10,456 nt of DNA, taken from NCBI GenBank assembly GCA_003142355.1, contig PLMF01000224.1:20416-30871 (forward strand), read 5' to 3'. The notes under the pieces were generated by a model. It worked only from the letters and a program-made list of their open reading frames with translations. It made no database searches and was not told where the DNA came from. How positions within the stretch are numbered: the stretch's first letter is position 1; each line of letters begins with the position of its first letter. The stretch is from Bryobacterales bacterium (GTDB lineage: Bacteria > Acidobacteriota > Terriglobia > Bryobacterales > Bryobacteraceae). The position numbers were made by a program, and so were the translations under genes. Shown piece after piece: positions 6,497-10,456 of the stretch.

Positions 6497-8506
6497 CTAG
6501 GAATCCTGTTCTTCCGCCAGCAGCGCCCGCACCTCTTCGTCCGACAGCTCTTCCACCTCTTTCAACAATTCCCGATAGTTCCCGCCGGCCTGTTCGATTT
6601 CTTTCAGCTCGACCGCTTTGGCCAGCTCGGCAACCGTGAATTCGCCGCTGTATACGACTTCGAGCGAAAGCTCGACGTCATAAATGTGCCGGACGCGCGA
6701 AAGCAACTGCACGGCCAGCAGCGAATGTCCGCCCAGATCGAAGAAGTTGTCGTGGATGCCCACCGCGGGCACGTTCAGCAGCCCCGCCCACAGTTCCGCC
6801 AGCTCGCGCTCGAGCGGCGTCCGCGGTGGAGAGGACAAAACCGGCGCCGGCCGCTGCGATGCTGCGCGAATGCGCTCCAGAATTTGCCGCGGATCGCGCA
6901 ATTCGGTGGCGATCTTGACATAGTCGATTGTTGCAGGGCCGGGGGCGGAAAAGGAATCAGACGCATTTTTGCGAACCTCGCAAAAATGCGTCTGACCCCT
7001 TTTCCCCAGCGACTCCAGGAACAGCGCCGCCGGCCGGTTCCGCTGTCCCGCCACGAACGGAATCTCGACACGCGCGAGGCCCCGCTCCGTCGCGATTTCA
7101 CCGAGGCGCGCCACCATGCGATGCTCGACGCCCCGCCCCAGCACCCGGCAGCTCAGCAAAAAAGTCTCCGCCACCAGCACGCCGCCCGCGCAACGGAAGA
7201 TGACCACGCCCGTCAGCCCGTAGCTTCCGAACCGGTCCTTCACATCCACCGTGAGGCATTCCGCCTCGCCGGATGCCAGCAACGCCTGAATCTCCGCCTC
7301 GGTGCGCCGCACGCAACTGGCGTTCATCTGGTTGGTGCGTTGGGTGAGCTGCGCCACGCGCGCCAGTTGCGCCGGTTCCATCGGGGCGATGCGGACTTCC
7401 AACTGCAACGACGCCAGAAACTCCTCGAGGCTGGCCGACGCGCACTCCGCCTTGGCCCGTTCGGCTTGCTGCGCGTACAGTTCGGGCCTCTTCCGGTCCT
7501 CTTCCGTCACGCGCGCCCGGTCGAAGGCCCACACGTGCTCGAGGAACTCGGGAATCTCCTCCGCCCGCGCCGGCAGGGGCAGCGCCAGCACCTCGGGACA
7601 GCCGGCCTGCGCTTCCGTACACTCCTTGGGGTTATCGTCCACCAGGATGAAAGTGTCGAGGTTCAAGCCCAGTTCCTCGGCGATGGAGGCCAGGTTGGCG
7701 CTTTTCGGTTCCCAGTTGACGCGCCGCGCCACGAAATCCTCGAGCCGCAAGGGCATTTCCGGGTGGGCGCGAAAGGTCTCCGCCACGTCCTCTTCGTTGT
7801 TCTTGCTCACCAGCGCCAGCAGCATGCCCGAGCGCCGCCGTTCCGCCATGAACTCCTGCAACGCCCGCCGCGGCGCGTCCACCACCACGCCCCCCGGGCC
7901 GTCTTCGCCGCAGATGCCCGCCCATAGCGTTTCATCGCAATCCAGGGCTATTACCTTGAATGGCGGCGTCGAGATGGCGTGGATCTGGCGCGCGATGGCC
8001 GTCGCCAGCGCCACGAAAAATACCGGCGTGTAGGGCACGTGGCCCAGTTCGTCGCCGTGCGGATCGTGCGCCTCCGCCACCGGCTCCGGCGCGACCAGGT
8101 GTACAGCCGCCAGATCGGCCGTGCCTTCCCTCACCATGCGCTCGGCCTTTTCGACCGTGGCCTCGTGCCGCGGCGACGGCGGGCAAATCGCCAGGATCAG
8201 CGGGGCTGAAAACGATGCCGCGGCCGCGCGGACCGCCTCCGCCAGCCGCCGCGCGCGTTCCTCCAGACCGGCCGCGCCTCGGTCGCGCAGCCAGTCTTCG
8301 ACCCGCAGCAGGGCAACATTGAACCCGCCGCGATTGCGCGCAAACAGTCCCGCCGGGTCCAGCAATTGCTGGAAGAGCTGGTTATAGCCAGCGAATCTGA
8401 TCTCGTAGTCGAGCCCCAGTTCCCGCGCCCAAAACTCCAATCCAGGCTGAATGGCTTCCGCGGTGAACGTAGCGCTGATGGCGATCGCTCGATCGTCGTG
8501 CGGCAT
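6497..8506 (-). CDS. FkbH-like glyceryl-loading HAD enzyme fused to a C-terminal carrier domain
   Basis: FkbH-like proteins take the glyceryl unit of 1,3-bisphosphoglycerate, remove phosphate and load it on a carrier protein as glyceryl-thioester. The 669 residues comprise an FkbH-type N-terminal region (about 1-180), a HAD subfamily IIIC domain with ALDCDETLWAGICGEDG (D189, C190, D191), SKNNEED (234-240), K268 and LVDDNP (D290, D291), and a GNAT-like region (about 360-500). Next comes a palindrome-encoded segment (about 501-520), then a peptidyl-carrier domain (about 560-635) with DNFFDLGGHSLLAVQLLSR, S595 being the pantetheine site. The tail (YRELLKEVEELSDEEVRALL) resembles C-terminal helices of NRPS/PKS subunits. 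ATG 8506 is preceded by GGAG and a perfect TATAAT. FkbH and carrier are usually separate proteins, so the fusion fixes the partner. Glyceryl loading is inferred from family; a different three-carbon or hydroxyacyl unit is possible. Confidence 0.9.
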   Translation of the reverse strand: MPHDDRAIAISATFTAEAIQPGLEFWARELGLDYEIRFAGYNQLFQQLLDPAGLFARNRGGFNVALLRVEDWLRDRGAAGLEERARRLAEAVRAAAASFSAPLILAICPPSPRHEATVEKAERMVREGTADLAAVHLVAPEPVAEAHDPHGDELGHVPYTPVFFVALATAIARQIHAISTPPFKVIALDCDETLWAGICGEDGPGGVVVDAPRRALQEFMAERRRSGMLLALVSKNNEEDVAETFRAHPEMPLRLEDFVARRVNWEPKSANLASIAEELGLNLDTFILVDDNPKECTEAQAGCPEVLALPLPARAEEIPEFLEHVWAFDRARVTEEDRKRPELYAQQAERAKAECASASLEEFLASLQLEVRIAPMEPAQLARVAQLTQRTNQMNASCVRRTEAEIQALLASGEAECLTVDVKDRFGSYGLTGVVIFRCAGGVLVAETFLLSCRVLGRGVEHRMVARLGEIATERGLARVEIPFVAGQRNRPAALFLESLGKRGQTHFCEVRKNASDSFSAPGPATIDYVKIATELRDPRQILERIRAASQRPAPVLSSPPRTPLERELAELWAGLLNVPAVGIHDNFFDLGGHSLLAVQLLSRVRHIYDVELSLEVVYSGEFTVAELAKAVELKEIEQAGGNYRELLKEVEELSDEEVRALLAEEQDS
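6947..7005. repeat. Palindromic element (REP/RAYT-like or RPE-like) inside the FkbH-carrier gene
   Basis: Two perfect 18-base arms, TCAGACGCATTTTTGCGA (6957-6974) and its complement (6978-6995), flank a 3-base centre. The pairing extends outward to 28 bases per arm, GGAAAAGG with CCTTTTCC, with two mismatches (AA opposite CC). The element is in frame with the gene and encodes about 20 residues (KRGQTHFCEVRKNASDSF) between the GNAT-like region and the carrier domain. Its T- and A-rich core is unlike the surrounding GC-rich coding sequence. Mobilisation by a REP-associated transposase is inference. Confidence 0.8.
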
Positions 8507-8510
8507 GAAA

Positions 8511-8545
8511 CTCCATTATAGAGGCCCGCCGCACGGCTATCTCAA
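8511..8545 (-). promoter_or_regulatory. Candidate sigma-70 promoter and ribosome binding site of the FkbH-carrier operon
   Basis: On the minus strand TTGAGA (8545-8540) and a perfect TATAAT (8520-8515) are separated by 19 bases, slightly longer than the ideal 17. GGAG (8514-8511) follows 4 bases before ATG 8506. The -35 hexamer contains the TGA stop of the upstream GNAT gene. Transcription would begin within a few bases of the start codon, giving a very short or absent leader in which GGAG might not be transcribed. The operon may also be read through from the GNAT gene. Confidence 0.45.
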
Positions 8546-9030
8546 CCCACGATGGCGCTCCGCCGCTCCATGAGAACCACGTCCCGCCAGCGCCCATCCA
8601 TCGAACCCAGGCGTTCGCGGACCCCTACCACCCGGAACCCGGCTCTCTGGTGCAGGGCGATGCTGGCCTGGTTTTCCGGAAAGATGCCGGCCTGCAGGGT
8701 CCAGATCCCGTGGCGTTCGGAAGCCGCCACCAATTCACTCAGCAGCAGCCATCCGATGCCCCGTCCCCGCGCCCGCTCGGCCACGTACACGCTGACCTCC
8801 GCCACGCCGCCATACACGCACCTGCCGGAGACGGGGCTCAATGCCGCCCATCCCAGCACTTCGCCCGCCGCGCGCGCCAGCAACCGGCAGTGCTGCAAAT
8901 GGCCCGCGTCCCACCGCTCCCAGTCCGGAGCCGACTTCTCGAAGGTGGCGTTTCCCGTGGCGATGCCCTCCAGGTAGATGGCGCGGACGCTATCCCAGTC
9001 GCCGGGCGTCATGGGCTCGATTTCACTCAT
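8542..9030 (-). CDS. GNAT family N-acetyltransferase, phosphinothricin acetyltransferase (Pat/Bar) type
   Basis: A protein of 162 residues, a normal length for this family, which acetylates the amino group of phosphinothricin, methionine sulfoximine or related amino acids using acetyl-CoA. The hallmark segments are present in order: YLEGIATGNATFE (19-31), GWAALSPVSGR (60-70), the GNAT strand VAEVSVYV followed by the acetyl-CoA loop RGRGIGWLLL (88-97), PENQASIALHQRAGF (118-132) and GRWRDVVLMER (146-156). The gene lies 35 bases upstream of the FkbH-carrier gene on the same strand and diverges from the MFS gene. In its context it could acetylate an amine of the cluster product or act in self-protection; equally it may be a housekeeping Pat-like enzyme that merely sits here. 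Confidence 0.85.
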   Translation of the reverse strand: MSEIEPMTPGDWDSVRAIYLEGIATGNATFEKSAPDWERWDAGHLQHCRLLARAAGEVLGWAALSPVSGRCVYGGVAEVSVYVAERARGRGIGWLLLSELVAASERHGIWTLQAGIFPENQASIALHQRAGFRVVGVRERLGSMDGRWRDVVLMERRSAIVG

Positions 9031-9068
9031 CGAACCCAGTTTACCCTCGCTGCTATGATGAAATCGCC
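9031..9068. promoter_or_regulatory. 38-base divergent intergenic region with a possible -10 box for the MFS gene
   Basis: The GNAT and MFS start codons are only 38 bases apart. On the plus strand TATGAT (9054-9059) fits a -10 hexamer 9 bases before ATG 9069; no convincing -35 is seen 17 bases upstream and no Shine-Dalgarno is visible before the MFS start. A leaderless or nearly leaderless MFS transcript would fit. On the minus strand only a weak TAAACT is seen. Both promoters would have to overlap, so the two genes may be co-controlled. Confidence 0.3.
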
Positions 9069-10355
9069 ATGACGACGCTGCTGGAGTTGCTGCGCCAGAA
9101 CCGCAACTACCGCTACACGTGGATGGGCCAGGTGGTGAGCGAAATCGGCGACCACTTCAACAACATCGCCGTCTTCGCCCTGGTGATGGAAAAAGGCGGC
9201 TCGGGGCTGGTGGTGAGCGGCGTCATGCTCTCGCGCGCCATCCCCGCCGTGCTGGCCGGCCCGGTCGCGGGCGTGGTTCTCGACCGGCTCGACCGCCAGC
9301 GCATCATGATCGCGAGCGACCTCATCCGCGCCGTTCTGGCGCTGGCCTTCGTGCTCACCATCCACCAGCCGCGCCCCTGGCTGCTCTACCTGCTCAGCGC
9401 CGGGCTCATGTTCGCCTCGCCCTTCTTCACCAGCGGCCGCGCCGCCATTCTCCCCACCATCGCCAACGCGGAGGAACTGCACAGCGCCAATTCCCTCACC
9501 CAGACCACCCAATGGGCCACGCTCACGGCGGGCACGTTGCTGGCCGGATTCAGCGCCGCCAAGCTGGGATATCACTGGGCCTTCGTCCTCAACTCGCTTT
9601 CCTTCGTCTTCTCCGCGGGGGCCATCTGGCGCATCTCCATGCCCGGCGGCTTTCGTGCCAGGCGCCATGCCGGCGCCGCCGTGGTCCGCCCGTGGCACGA
9701 ATACCGCGAAGGTCTGGTCTACATGCGCTCGGTGCCCCTCATGATGGGAATCGCCCTGATTTCGGTGGGCTGGGCCATGGGGGGCGGCGCGGCCCAGATT
9801 CTGTTCGCGCTGTTCGGCGAGCAGGTCTTCCACCGAGGCGCGTCGGGCATCGGCACCATCTGGGGCTTCGCCGGCATCGGTCTGCTCGCAGGCGGAGCCA
9901 TCGGCCACCTCACCGGCCGCCATGCCGATTTCGCCGGACGCAAGCGCGCCGTCACCATTTCTTACCTGGTGCACGGCGCGGCGTATATGCTCTTCAGCCA
10001 GGTGGGATCTTTCGCCGCCGCGCTGGTCTCGATGATGCTCTCCCGCGTGGGCATGGCCGTCACCACGGTGCTCAACAATGCTGAGCTCCTGCGCCACACG
10101 CCCGACCAATACCGCGGCCGCGTCTTCGCCACCATGGAATCGCTGCGCTGGTCGGTGATGATCGTTTCGATGGCCGCGGCCGGCATTGCCTCGCAGTACA
10201 CCAGTCCCAGAACCATCGGCCTGGTGGCGGGTGCTTTCGGCTTGCTCACGGCCATCGTGTGGGCGTGGTTCGATGGGAGCGGGCGCCTGCCCGAGCCGGA
10301 GGCCACCACGAGCCCCGAACTCAGCTCCATCGAGATCGCGGACTCGACGAAGTAA
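9069..10355 (+). CDS. MFS transporter, EntS-like (MFS_3) exporter
   Basis: A 428-residue integral inner-membrane protein with about 12 hydrophobic segments, of the drug:H+ antiporter/enterobactin exporter kind. Visible features are the N-terminal LLRQNRNYRYTWMGQVVSEIGDHF (a common opening of MFS_3 proteins), a motif-A-like loop GPVAGVVLDRLDRQRIMIASD (64-84), a basic central loop (about 194-212, GGFRARRH), the matching second-half loop near GHLTGRHADFAGRKRA (279-294), and DQYRGRVFATMES (346-357). The frame is open upstream to 8841, but that part overlaps the GNAT gene in antisense; the start at 9069 gives the standard N-terminus. The gene diverges from the minus-strand cluster. The natural inference is export of the cluster product or its precursor. 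The substrate cannot be told from sequence. Confidence 0.88.
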   Translation: MTTLLELLRQNRNYRYTWMGQVVSEIGDHFNNIAVFALVMEKGGSGLVVSGVMLSRAIPAVLAGPVAGVVLDRLDRQRIMIASDLIRAVLALAFVLTIHQPRPWLLYLLSAGLMFASPFFTSGRAAILPTIANAEELHSANSLTQTTQWATLTAGTLLAGFSAAKLGYHWAFVLNSLSFVFSAGAIWRISMPGGFRARRHAGAAVVRPWHEYREGLVYMRSVPLMMGIALISVGWAMGGGAAQILFALFGEQVFHRGASGIGTIWGFAGIGLLAGGAIGHLTGRHADFAGRKRAVTISYLVHGAAYMLFSQVGSFAAALVSMMLSRVGMAVTTVLNNAELLRHTPDQYRGRVFATMESLRWSVMIVSMAAAGIASQYTSPRTIGLVAGAFGLLTAIVWAWFDGSGRLPEPEATTSPELSSIEIADSTK

Positions 10356-10391
10356 GGACCAAACGCTCCCTGACGGTGGCGGCTCGGAGAG

Positions 10392-10454
10392 CTACAGGAA
10401 ATCGGGTGTCCGGCCGATAAGGATATTGGAGAAGAACATCCGAACGTGGAAAGC
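10392..10454 (-). CDS. Possible 3' end of a minus-strand gene cut by the right edge
   Basis: A minus-strand frame enters from the right edge and ends in TAG at 10392-10394 after 20 codons (AFHVRMFFSNILIGRTPDFL). The codons are plausible and the orientation would be convergent with the MFS gene, leaving a 36-base gap. The piece is too short to identify, and a second minus frame is also open across the edge, so this is only a suggestion. Confidence 0.2.
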   Translation of the reverse strand, partial: AFHVRMFFSNILIGRTPDFL

Positions 10455-10456
10455 GC

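Noticed and set aside
4961..7927. A 988-codon plus-strand open frame
   Set aside because: It lies antisense to the GT-GT-thioesterase and FkbH-carrier genes, is rich in Arg/His/Gln and low-complexity, and has no domain. It is a GC-skew shadow of the real minus-strand genes.
8841..9068. Upstream extension of the MFS frame
   Set aside because: It overlaps the GNAT gene in antisense and adds Pro/Arg-rich sequence absent from MFS_3 proteins; the start at 9069 gives the normal N-terminus.
9027..10109. A 360-codon minus-strand frame opposite the MFS gene
   Set aside because: Its His/Glu/Gly-rich composition is typical of the antisense of a GC-rich membrane protein gene, and the MFS frame has clear family motifs.

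Overview
The window comes from a GC-rich bacterial chromosome. An acidobacterium of the Bryobacterales/Solibacter type is my best guess. The reasons are the gene families present (a degenerate mandelate-racemase-like protein, an MNT gene, a small orphan carrier-protein cluster), the high third-position GC, and two dispersed repeat types. This is a family-level impression, not a database result; a myxobacterium or another GC-rich soil bacterium is possible.

Left part (1-2381). A minus-strand enolase-superfamily (mandelate racemase/muconate lactonizing) gene runs off the left edge. Divergent to it is a small plus-strand cassette: an MNT-type nucleotidyltransferase, a HEPN reading frame that stops after 33 codons, and a PD-(D/E)XK nuclease related to the NucS C-terminal domain. 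It reads as the remnant of a HEPN/MNT toxin-antitoxin pair in which most of the HEPN toxin is gone and a nuclease gene now follows directly.

Middle (2382-3013). About 550 bases have no convincing gene. They are followed by a degenerate array of CGGAGAC-like units that forms the 3' end of the next minus-strand gene.

Right part (2985-10355). This is a compact biosynthetic cluster. Read on the minus strand from 9030 downwards, the order is a GNAT N-acetyltransferase (phosphinothricin acetyltransferase type), an FkbH-like glyceryl-loading enzyme fused to a peptidyl/acyl carrier domain, one 987-residue protein with two GT4-type glycosyltransferase domains plus a type II thioesterase domain, and a Sfp-type phosphopantetheinyl transferase. 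The last three genes are separated by 3 bases or overlap by 7. An MFS exporter diverges from the GNAT gene across only 38 bases.

The likely logic, which is inference, is as follows. The phosphopantetheinyl transferase activates the carrier domain. The FkbH domain loads a three-carbon glyceryl unit from 1,3-bisphosphoglycerate onto it. The glycosyltransferase/thioesterase protein builds a glycoside and releases or transfers the acyl unit. The acetyltransferase may modify or protect the product, and the MFS protein exports it. No ketosynthase, acyltransferase, condensation or adenylation domain is present, which makes this cluster the most unusual part of the window. A 59-base palindromic element lies in frame inside the FkbH-carrier gene.

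A possible 3' end of a further minus-strand gene lies at the right edge.
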